Shown here: positions 1 to 5,034 of the stretch, piece after piece
How positions within the stretch are numbered: position 1 is the stretch's first letter
Layout: every line of letters starts with the position of its first letter
Assembly: GCA_902773155.1 (NCBI GenBank)
Contig: CACYDK010000126.1
Location: forward strand, 1 to 6,040
Reading direction: 5' to 3'
DNA from: an uncultured Ruminococcus sp.
GTDB taxonomy: Bacteria; Bacillota; Clostridia; Oscillospirales; Acutalibacteraceae
DNA length: 6,040 nt
Notes under the pieces: generated by a model
The model's database searches: none
What the model saw: the letters and a program-made list of their open reading frames with translations, nothing else
Told to the model about the DNA's origin: nothing
Translations under genes and position numbers: made by a program

Positions 1-19
1 CGTTCATCTTCTTGATCAT
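1..19 (-). CDS. Possible 5' end of a leftward gene, cut by the window edge
   Basis: On the minus strand an ATG at 19-17 opens a frame reading MIKKMN before the window ends. A weak AAAGGA-type Shine-Dalgarno lies about 13 bases upstream, which is longer than usual. The stretch just upstream (about 39-79) is strongly purine-rich on this strand. A Lys-rich MIKK start would suit an exported or membrane protein, but six residues cannot identify anything. The alternative is that the region is simply non-coding. The entry marks only that the edge may be divergent from tspO. Confidence 0.18.
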
Positions 20-89
20 CAGACGTGTACGTTCCTTTCTTAGATGTGATGTCCCCCTTGCCTCCTCTTTCCTGTAAAACTTTGGAGAC

Positions 90-117
90 TTGAGATGCGT
101 ACATCTATGCTGATAAC
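90..117 (+). promoter_or_regulatory. Candidate sigma-A promoter for tspO
   Basis: A -35-like TTGAGA (90-95, 5 of 6 matches to TTGACA) is followed after 16 bases by a -10-like GATAAC (112-117, 4 of 6). Transcription would start near 124 and give a leader of about 72 bases containing the hairpin at 158-189. The match is moderate. The position, 80-100 bases ahead of tspO with no closer candidate, is the main support. Confidence 0.35.
93..106. repeat. Operator-like inverted repeat inside the candidate tspO promoter
   Basis: AGATG (93-97) and CATCT (102-106) form a perfect inverted repeat around CGTA. It overlaps the end of the -35 box and most of the -35/-10 spacer, where a repressor dimer could sit. 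Five-base arms are short enough to arise by chance, so an operator role is inferred from position only. Confidence 0.25.
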
Positions 118-157
118 TAAGAAAAATTGATTTCCTACTAAAAAAAGACATAAATAA

Positions 158-195
158 CAGCTCCCAATCATATACTAGATTGGGAGCTGATTTTT
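158..195 (+). promoter_or_regulatory. Leader hairpin with U-tract: attenuator or terminator that also covers the tspO ribosome-binding site
   Basis: CAGCTCCCAATC (158-169) and GATTGGGAGCTG (178-189) pair perfectly over 12 bp around an 8-base loop. One base later come five T residues (191-195) and then directly the ATG of tspO. This has the form of an intrinsic terminator on the plus strand. The 3' arm also contains GGGAG (182-186), the only good Shine-Dalgarno for tspO, 9 bases before the ATG, so the folded hairpin would hide it. On the minus strand the same stem is followed by a T-rich run (TTATTTATGTC then seven T, 157-140), so it could also end leftward transcripts. It may simply be the terminator of a gene upstream of the window, although no plus-strand gene end is visible in 1-157. 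Confidence 0.7.
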
Positions 196-681
196 ATGAC
201 CTTAACTCATAACATAGATTTAAAGAAGCTGGCGATAAGCTTAGGCTTAAGTCTTGGCGTTGGCGGACTTTCGGCTATAGTTTCGATGGGAAGCCAAGAA
301 AGCTTTGAAGCCGCGGTCAAACCTCCGCTTACCCCTCCGGCGTTTCTCTTCCCTATCGTATGGACTATTCTCTTTCTATTGATGGGAGTATCAGCCTATC
401 TGATTTATAATTCTAATACAGAAGAAAAAGATATCCGGAGCGCCGCTCTATACGTTTACATCGCTCAACTTCTGGTAAATTTCTTTTGGCCTGTAATCTT
501 CTTTAATCTGGCGGCGTATTTCTCGGCCTCCGTGTGGATAATACTGCTTTTGATCCTCATAATCGTAATGATAGCGCTGTTCTCACGAATAAGCAAACCG
601 GCCGCGTATTTACAGATACCATATTTACTATGGGTAAGCTTCGCGACCTATCTGACGATAGCTGTTGCGGTACTGAACTAG
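196..681 (+). CDS. tspO: TspO/MBR family membrane protein (tryptophan-rich sensory protein)
   Basis: This 161-residue protein is the usual length for bacterial TspO, the homologue of the mitochondrial translocator protein. The family binds porphyrins and other tetrapyrroles in the membrane and is linked to stress or tetrapyrrole handling, but the exact reaction is unsettled. Five hydrophobic helices are visible at about 8-30, 48-72, 82-106, 108-130 and 134-158. Family motifs are the KPPLTPP loop (42-48) leading into FPIVWTILF with W56, QLLVNFFWPVIFFN (91-104) with W98, and PYLLWVSFATYL (142-153) with W146. The protein ends in LN, as many homologues do. ATG 196 is chosen because helix 1 follows at once and GGGAG lies 9 bases upstream, inside a hairpin. 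It is monocistronic: the stop overlaps the convergent LRR gene by 4 bp, and its terminator lies inside that gene. No tetrapyrrole gene is nearby, so its local role is unknown. Confidence 0.95.
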   Translation: MTLTHNIDLKKLAISLGLSLGVGGLSAIVSMGSQESFEAAVKPPLTPPAFLFPIVWTILFLLMGVSAYLIYNSNTEEKDIRSAALYVYIAQLLVNFFWPVIFFNLAAYFSASVWIILLLILIIVMIALFSRISKPAAYLQIPYLLWVSFATYLTIAVAVLN

Positions 682-2306
682 ACAGCGATAAAGCTTATGC
701 CCTCTTCCTTCGCGTATTTCTCCGCGAAGGAATTCTTTTTGCCCTTGATCACAAAGCCCTTAATCACCTTTAGCTTATCGTTTTTATAGATATATCGGCC
801 AAGATAATTGTCAATAGACTTGACGCTTGCCGGGATATAAGCCACCTTTACGTTATCACAGCCGAAGAACGCGCCCTGCTTCATTTTCTTGACTCCGTCT
901 CTTACCCTGACCTTTTTAAGCTTAGAACAGCCGTCATACATAAAGTCGCCGCACATAAGATATTCTTCATCATCATATTCCATCCGCGGATATTCGGCGT
1001 ACTCGAGGGACTTGCACTCGTAGAACACGCCGTCCCATACCGTTGTGGTCTTATTGCGTCTGAACTTAACGCTCTTCAGCTTATCGCAGTGCGCGAAAGC
1101 GTGGGTGCCTATATAGCTTACAGTCCCGGGGATTACGAGCTTCTTTATGCTCGCGTTTTCAAATGCCCAATGGTTGATCTTCTTTAGTCCCTTGTTGAGC
1201 TTTACCTCCTCGAGCTTTTGGTTCGCGTAGAACGCTCCCTTGCAAATACCGGTAACAGTGTCGGGAACCGTAAAGGTCTTGCCGCTCTTTCCGGCGGGAT
1301 AGAGCACCAGACGCTTTCCGGCCTTAGTGTAGAGAACGCCGTTTGCGAGCTTATAGTTAGGATTATTCTCATCGAGAATTATTTTGCTGAGCTTCTTAGC
1401 TCCGCACAGTCCGTAGACCCCGCTCACGTTCTTTCCGAGCTTAACGCTCTTGATACCGCTGTTCTCGAAGGCCGACATTCCCAGAACCTCCAAGCCCTCG
1501 GGAAGGTCAAGCTTCTTGAGATTTTTGCACGACTCAAAGGCATGCTTACCGATTCTCTTTACCGTAGCCGGGATCTCGACATTTTCAAGAGCGGTACATT
1601 CATTGCAGAAGTCGTAGCCTAGTTCCTCCACAGAGGCCTTGATTGTCAGCTTTTTCAGCTTATCACAACAGTTGAAAACCATTTCGCCCAGGCTGTTTAC
1701 CGTCTCCGGAACAACGCACTCCTTTAGGTCATAACAGCAGGAGAACGCCTCCGAACCGATTTTTGTTACGCTCGCGGGAATTTTGATCGCGGTAATTTTT
1801 GTCCCGCAAAAAGCTATTGGGCAGATTTCGGTCACGCCCTCGGGAATTTCGAACTCGGTTATCTGTGTATAGGTGAGAAGCTGTTCGGGAATCACGGTGA
1901 GCTTAGGCGGAAGCTTAAACTCACTTAGAGCCGACCATGAAAATGCTCCGGCTCCTATACTCTCCACACTGTCGGGCAGGGAAACAGTCTTAAGGTTCTT
2001 GCAATTATAAAAAGCGTCCTCTCCTATAGCGGTAAGCCCCTCGGGAAGCTTTACGCTTTTAATTCTCTTGCAGCCCGCAAAAGCCTTATCGCCGACCTCA
2101 GTTACCTTTATACCGTCGATCTCGCCGGGTACAACTACCTCGGAGGCGCTTCCTTTGTACTTGCTGATAACGACCGTGCCCTCTGGACTAACGTAGTAGT
2201 TATAGTCTCCGGACACCTTGGACGCCGCCGAAGCGGGAAATCCTGCAACACACATCGCTGACAAAATAACCGTAGCCGTCACTAATAAAGACATTAGTTT
2301 TTTCAT
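678..2306 (-). CDS. Secreted BspA-like leucine-rich-repeat protein (LRR_5 / TpLRR type)
   Basis: This 542-residue protein starts with a signal peptide: MKK, a hydrophobic core, then FPASA with likely cleavage after A27. About a dozen repeats of roughly 22-23 residues follow, in the form (I/L)xxIGxxAFxxCxxLKxVxLPxxV, for example near 70-91, 92-114, 178-200, 248-270, 350-371, 395-417 and 474-496. A mid-protein stretch at about 305-350 (NNPNY, GVLYTK, LVLYP) is the interruption common in this family. The end (NSFAEKYAKEEGISF, about 525-539) matches the usual C-terminal cap, so the protein looks complete. BspA-type repeats are known from surface adhesins and secreted proteins of gut and oral bacteria; the ligand here is unknown. 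There is no LPXTG-like signal, dockerin, wall-binding module or C-terminal helix, so it is probably released. The start is supported by GAGGAGAG (2321-2314), 7 bases before ATG. It is transcribed alone from the gap at 2307-2437. Confidence 0.92.
   Translation of the reverse strand: MKKLMSLLVTATVILSAMCVAGFPASAASKVSGDYNYYVSPEGTVVISKYKGSASEVVVPGEIDGIKVTEVGDKAFAGCKRIKSVKLPEGLTAIGEDAFYNCKNLKTVSLPDSVESIGAGAFSWSALSEFKLPPKLTVIPEQLLTYTQITEFEIPEGVTEICPIAFCGTKITAIKIPASVTKIGSEAFSCCYDLKECVVPETVNSLGEMVFNCCDKLKKLTIKASVEELGYDFCNECTALENVEIPATVKRIGKHAFESCKNLKKLDLPEGLEVLGMSAFENSGIKSVKLGKNVSGVYGLCGAKKLSKIILDENNPNYKLANGVLYTKAGKRLVLYPAGKSGKTFTVPDTVTGICKGAFYANQKLEEVKLNKGLKKINHWAFENASIKKLVIPGTVSYIGTHAFAHCDKLKSVKFRRNKTTTVWDGVFYECKSLEYAEYPRMEYDDEEYLMCGDFMYDGCSKLKKVRVRDGVKKMKQGAFFGCDNVKVAYIPASVKSIDNYLGRYIYKNDKLKVIKGFVIKGKKNSFAEKYAKEEGISFIAV
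705..740 (+). terminator. Intrinsic terminator of tspO, embedded in the coding end of the convergent LRR gene
   Basis: TTCCTTCGCG (705-714) and CGCGAAGGAA (723-732) form a perfect 10-bp stem with an 8-base loop. It is followed by TTCTTTTT (733-740), starting 23 bases after the tspO stop. In the plus direction this is a strong rho-independent terminator. In the minus direction the stem is not followed by a T-run, so it should not stop the LRR transcript. On the minus strand its two arms encode the Ser-Phe-Ala and Ala-Lys-Glu of the LRR protein's C-terminal cap. Confidence 0.8.
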
Positions 2307-2340
2307 AGCTTATCTCTCCTCGCATTATTCATTTAGTAAA

Positions 2341-2370
2341 ACGATAAATATCGTCCTTCTACTATAGTAG
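2341..2370 (-). repeat. Two adjacent inverted repeats in the leader of the LRR gene
   Basis: CTACTATAGTAG (2359-2370) is a perfect 12-base palindrome. Four bases away, ACGATA (2341-2346) and TATCGT (2349-2354) form another inverted repeat around AA. Both fall between the candidate promoter and the ribosome-binding site. They could be protein-binding sites. The central TATAGT of the first could instead be a -10 element, but no good -35 is found at the right distance. As RNA hairpins their loops are too tight to be strong. Confidence 0.35.
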
Positions 2371-2397
2371 TGTCGGAACAGAACAAAAAAGTTTCAC

Positions 2398-2426
2398 ATA
2401 ATACTAATCTTTTTCAAAATCGTCAG
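2398..2426 (-). promoter_or_regulatory. Candidate sigma-A promoter for the LRR gene
   Basis: Reading leftward, CTGACG (2426-2421, 4 of 6 to TTGACA) is followed after exactly 17 bases by TATTAT (2403-2398, 5 of 6 to TATAAT). The start point would be near 2391, leaving an 85-base leader that contains two inverted repeats and the GAGGAGAG ribosome-binding site. The promoter begins about 12 bp beyond the terminator stem of the preceding operon, consistent with an independent transcription unit. Confidence 0.4.
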
Positions 2427-2433
2427 AATAAAC

Positions 2434-2480
2434 AAAATGCAGTTCCGGTTATGTGCATAATGCCGGAACTGCAGTTTTTT
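2434..2480 (-). terminator. Terminator of the sortase-LCP operon, able to work in both directions
   Basis: TGCAGTTCCGG (2438-2448) and CCGGAACTGCA (2463-2473) make a perfect 11-bp GC-containing stem. A smaller inner TTAT/ATAA stem (2449-2452 and 2457-2460) extends it past a 2-base bulge. Leftward, the stem begins five bases after the LCP stop codon and is followed by TTTTGTTTATT. Rightward, it is followed by G and six T residues (2475-2480), so it could also stop antisense transcription from the LRR side. No plus-strand gene ends here, so its main client is the leftward operon. Confidence 0.85.
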
Positions 2481-3921
2481 ATTCGTTAGGAAGCGCTGTA
2501 GATTCCTGACCGACAGGAATGTAGTAAACGCTCAGGAAAAGCTTAAATAGCTCGTCCTCGTTCACGTAGAACTCGTTATAGGTTTTTCCTTTCTTCATAT
2601 CGCCCTTAACTGTCTTGATCTCAAACTCACCGTTGAAAGTACCTTGTACCACGCGTGAAGCGAGATAAGCTATCTTTGAGGAGTCGATATTTGTGCAGGT
2701 ATAAGGCGAAGAACTGTTGAACAGATTAACCGGAGCGGTAATGTCGGATTTGGTCATATCAAAAAGCTTAGACGCGAAGCCTTCAAGATAAACCTTCTGT
2801 CGCTCCATACGCAGATTATTGCCCTCAATCGTGGAATGGCTTCGGTTCCTTACAAAGTCCATAGCAAGACTTCCGCGAAGCGTATAGGTTTCGCCGGCCT
2901 TAAAAGTGCCTATAGTCTCGGGTGAAACTACGGTAACTCCGCCGATAGAATCATTTATAGCGCCTATTCCCTGAATGTCGAGAGCTATATATGAGTTGAT
3001 CGGAACGTTGTAGAAAAGTCTGCGAACGGCTGTAAGCTCGTTCTGACAGCTTGTCTCCTTACCGTCGCCGTAAGCGTAGGCAAGACATATATGAGCCTTT
3101 TTATCCTTAACAAAAGCCCCTGTGTCGGAATAAATTCCGATCTCGCTCATAGTATCACGGGAAATATTGATAAGCTTCGTATCGCCCTTTTCGGTGTCGA
3201 GAGTCATAATAAACAGCGTATCCGCGTCTCCTCCGGTGCCGATATTTCCGTCGATCTCGGAGAAGCTGTCTTTGTCGACGCCCATGCAGAGGATACTGGT
3301 TATATTCTCGTTGTACTGATATTTAACTCCGTCATGGATAATGAACTTACCGTTTTCAGCCGACACTACGGTATCGGGAAAATCAAGATTCATACCCGAG
3401 GTGTCAAGAAGGCTGTTTCGGCCGTTTATTATCATCATAATCACAGAACCCACGAGTACAACAAGAATGATCAGTATAGTGAGCAGTAAGCCAATTAAAA
3501 CCTTCTGCCACTTTTTCATCTTACGTCTTCTGTGATGACGGTGATAGTGATGCTTGTGCTTGTGGGTAGACGTCACCGATGAACGCCTTCTGCGGTGTGA
3601 ACCCGACGACAGTCCATCCACCGAGCTTCTGTGCCTATGGTGGTGGTGGCCGCTGCTGCGGTGACGTTTTTTATTCTGTCTGTAGACAAAATCGTCGAGA
3701 TCCTCATAAGCCGAGGAATTCTCCTGTTCGATCGCCTGCTTTAGCTTTGAGGCTCTCTCCTCGTCCTCGCCTCCGAAGGAAATTGATCCGTCGGCAGACG
3801 GAGCTTTTTCGCCCGTTATGCGTTCAAAATCCGAGCTTTCCTTAAAACTAAAAAAGGAATCGTTTTCGTCCTCCCCTAAAGGTCGGCGGTTATGGTTACT
3901 ACCGTTACCTTGTAAGTTCAT
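2479..3921 (-). CDS. LytR-CpsA-Psr (LCP) family cell-wall polymer transferase with a His/Arg-rich cytoplasmic tail
   Basis: LCP enzymes transfer polymers such as teichoic acids or capsular polysaccharide from undecaprenyl carrier lipid to peptidoglycan on the outer membrane face. This 480-residue protein has a long cytoplasmic N-terminus (1-137), one membrane helix (about 138-165) and an extracellular LCP domain (about 205-392). Conserved signs are ILCMGVD (210-216), DADTLFIMTLD (232-242), LINISRDTM (250-258) with R255, AYAYG (281-285), the DIQGIGAINDSIGGV strand-loop, and VRNR (357-360) followed by LRMERQ (370-375). These fit the arginine/aspartate carrier-binding and active site. The tail is acidic at first, then carries 14 histidines among residues 87-130 with many Arg and Ser. 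About 90 residues after the LCP domain have no recognised fold. Its ATG lies inside the sortase gene (17-bp overlap), an in-frame TGA sits just upstream, and AGGGGG is 12 bases away, so translation is probably coupled. The polymer transferred cannot be told. Confidence 0.92.
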   Translation of the reverse strand: MNLQGNGSNHNRRPLGEDENDSFFSFKESSDFERITGEKAPSADGSISFGGEDEERASKLKQAIEQENSSAYEDLDDFVYRQNKKRHRSSGHHHHRHRSSVDGLSSGSHRRRRSSVTSTHKHKHHYHRHHRRRKMKKWQKVLIGLLLTILIILVVLVGSVIMMIINGRNSLLDTSGMNLDFPDTVVSAENGKFIIHDGVKYQYNENITSILCMGVDKDSFSEIDGNIGTGGDADTLFIMTLDTEKGDTKLINISRDTMSEIGIYSDTGAFVKDKKAHICLAYAYGDGKETSCQNELTAVRRLFYNVPINSYIALDIQGIGAINDSIGGVTVVSPETIGTFKAGETYTLRGSLAMDFVRNRSHSTIEGNNLRMERQKVYLEGFASKLFDMTKSDITAPVNLFNSSSPYTCTNIDSSKIAYLASRVVQGTFNGEFEIKTVKGDMKKGKTYNEFYVNEDELFKLFLSVYYIPVGQESTALPNE

Positions 3922-4687
3922 CTTTGATCAAAACCCCCTGTAATAGATACCTTCCGTCGCCCACATCCAGACACGTACTGAGCGTAACTATCTTATCGTC
4001 AACCGTAAGCTTATGGTTGGGAGAAGAACGAACGTTGTAATTAGTTGAGCGCGGGTTCTCTACAGAACTCAAATATTCCTTAAATTCCTTATCATTATCA
4101 AAATTGAAGGTGTTCATAATATGCCGGTCGTCGTATATATACGCGGAAGCGACCTCGTAGGTCAGCTTGTGGCCGGGCGTATAAATATAGAATCTGTCAT
4201 GCTTATCAAAAAAGCTCTTGTCCTCGAATTTGTGCAGATTTGCAAACATCGAACCATCCATCATATTGTGGCCGTAAAGCACAGTTACACGGTCGTCGAA
4301 TTCGGGCGCGTTGCAGTACTCCATATAAATAGAACCGGCGTAAAGATAGTCGCCGTCTATATCGTGGTGCAGATAAAAATCGTCGCGGCTCAGCGAACGG
4401 AGAATAGGATAGTCGATGTTTGTATCCGGCACGGAAATCCACGCTACTACCTCGGAATTACGCTTCTGCAAAGTGCGGAAATCTATGGGGTTATTTATCA
4501 GCGCGCTGTCCCCGGAATCACTTTTATCAACAACGTATTCCGTCACGTCGGCCTCGTATGGAACCTTTGTAGCGTCGGTAGGCTTCAGAAAATTTGTGTA
4601 CAGGAAGAACACTCCTCCGCCCAAAAGGAGAAGAAGAATGAAAATTATCACAACAAGAAAAGCCTTAGTGTTTATACGTATTCTCAT
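3905..4687 (-). CDS. srtB: Class B sortase
   Basis: Sortases are membrane-anchored cysteine transpeptidases that cut a C-terminal sorting motif and join the protein to peptidoglycan or to a pilin. The 260-residue length is normal for class B. An N-terminal signal-anchor helix (about 9-30) is followed by an extracellular catalytic domain. Class B features are NPIDFRTLQKRNSEVVAWI (66-84), VPDTNIDYPI (86-95), the catalytic histidine in YGHNMMDGSMF (H140), the catalytic cysteine in TLSTC (C239) and the catalytic arginine in GDGRYLLQG (R246). All three catalytic residues are present. ATG 4687 is preceded by a short AGGTG. It is first in an operon with the LCP gene, with a near-consensus promoter 33-61 bases upstream. 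No protein with a sorting signal is encoded in the visible window, so its substrate must lie elsewhere. A heme-uptake role, as for some SrtB enzymes, is not supported by the neighbours. Confidence 0.95.
   Translation of the reverse strand: MRIRINTKAFLVVIIFILLLLLGGGVFFLYTNFLKPTDATKVPYEADVTEYVVDKSDSGDSALINNPIDFRTLQKRNSEVVAWISVPDTNIDYPILRSLSRDDFYLHHDIDGDYLYAGSIYMEYCNAPEFDDRVTVLYGHNMMDGSMFANLHKFEDKSFFDKHDRFYIYTPGHKLTYEVASAYIYDDRHIMNTFNFDNDKEFKEYLSSVENPRSTNYNVRSSPNHKLTVDDKIVTLSTCLDVGDGRYLLQGVLIKDELTR
3934..3939 (-). promoter_or_regulatory. Ribosome-binding site of the LCP gene, distant and inside the sortase gene
   Basis: AGGGGG (3939-3934) lies 12 bases before the ATG at 3921-3919, longer than the usual 5-9. 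It sits within the last codons of the sortase gene, which ends 14 bases past this ATG. An in-frame TGA immediately upstream rules out an earlier in-frame start. The arrangement suggests that ribosomes finishing the sortase help start the LCP protein. Confidence 0.55.
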
Positions 4688-4719
4688 AATGCACCTACTT
4701 AGTATAATTACACAAATAC

Positions 4720-4748
4720 ATTATAAACCCATATAAAGAAAGTGTCAA
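4720..4748 (-). promoter_or_regulatory. Consensus sigma-A promoter of the srtB-LCP operon
   Basis: Reading leftward, TTGACA (4748-4743) and TATAAT (4725-4720) both match the consensus perfectly and are separated by exactly 17 bases. The start point would be near 4713, giving a short leader of about 26 bases with the weak AGGTG ribosome-binding site. No obvious operator overlaps it, which suggests strong, largely constitutive transcription. Confidence 0.88.
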
Positions 4749-4908
4749 TATCTAATATTATCGTTACCTCTTTATTCCGGCCTACTTTACCCTGTTCGCG
4801 TATAAGACGGAAACTTCACGGCAGATAAATGGGAAAAGCGGACTTTTGACTGGTAATTTTGCACGAAATTTTCTTTTGAAATTTGTGAAGTATGAATAAT
4901 TTACATCT
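4749..4908. other. Middle of the divergent intergenic region, no gene recognised
   Basis: This stretch lies between the two divergent promoters in the 347-bp gap (4688-5034). I see no reading frame with a start, ribosome-binding site and useful length. It contains TCACGGCAGA (4816-4825) and CCGGCCT (4777-4783), both of which recur in the VanW-gene leader (4983-4992 and 4970-4976). It also has two GAAATTT copies (4865-4871 and 4878-4884) 13 bases apart. Regulator binding is possible but unproven. Confidence 0.4.
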
Positions 4909-4936
4909 TTGAATTTTTTCAAAAATATATTAGAAT
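4909..4936 (+). promoter_or_regulatory. Candidate sigma-A promoter of the VanW-domain gene
   Basis: TTGAAT (4909-4914, 4 of 6) and TAGAAT (4931-4936, 5 of 6) are separated by 16 bases of AT-rich DNA. Transcription would start near 4943 and give a leader of about 90 bases containing the hairpin at 4972-5024. An inverted repeat, TTTGAA (4908-4913) and TTCAAA (4918-4923), overlaps the -35 box and could be an operator. Confidence 0.45.
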
Positions 4937-4971
4937 AATAGGCATAGATTTAACTCTTTTATTTATAAACC

Positions 4972-5024
4972 GGCCTGCTAGCTCACGGCAGAGACGGGAT
5001 CATCATACTGTGAGCAGAAAGGCC
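4972..5024 (+). ncRNA. Structured 5' leader of the VanW-domain gene, candidate cis-regulatory RNA
   Basis: The leader can fold into an outer stem GGCCT/AGGCC (4972-4976 with 5020-5024), a symmetric 4x4 internal loop (GCTA, 4977-4980, against AGAA, 5016-5019) and an inner stem GCTCACGG/CTGTGAGC (4981-4988 with 5008-5015, one G-U pair). The apical loop has 19 bases and includes GAGACGGGATC. The only Shine-Dalgarno-like bases, AAAGG (5018-5022), lie partly in the outer stem. A competing pairing CTGCT/AGCAG (4975-4979 with 5013-5017) would break both stems. No T-run follows, so it is not a terminator. It does not match riboswitch classes I know. Confidence 0.45.
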
Positions 5025-5034
5025 ATTGATTATT

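Noticed and set aside
61..66. Perfect AGGAGG on the minus strand
   Set aside because: No ATG, GTG or TTG lies at a suitable distance downstream on that strand, so it does not start a gene.
420..460. Leftward terminator inside tspO (GAGC/GCTC hairpin before a T-run)
   Set aside because: The stem is only 4 bp and the T-run begins several bases later, so it is too weak to claim.
534..773. 79-residue plus-strand open frame across the tspO end
   Set aside because: It overlaps tspO in another frame and the LRR gene on the other strand, has no ribosome-binding site and resembles no family.
1218..1622. 134-residue plus-strand open frame inside the LRR gene
   Set aside because: It is antisense to well-formed LRR repeats whose periodicity creates long open frames on the opposite strand.
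2235..2306. Lipoprotein signal in the LRR protein (LSAMC at residues 15-19)
   Set aside because: Met directly before the Cys does not fit a lipobox, and a good ASA cleavage site for ordinary signal peptidase follows at residue 27.
3091..3845. Three plus-strand open frames opposite the LCP gene
   Set aside because: Their composition only mirrors LCP codons, none has a ribosome-binding site, and the LCP reading has clear motifs.
4121..4702. 193-residue plus-strand open frame opposite srtB
   Set aside because: It is fully antisense to a sortase with an intact catalytic triad, has no start signals and runs across the sortase start.
5026..5028. TTG as an alternative start of the VanW gene
   Set aside because: It is in frame but only 3 bases from AAAGG, and an ATG follows three codons later.
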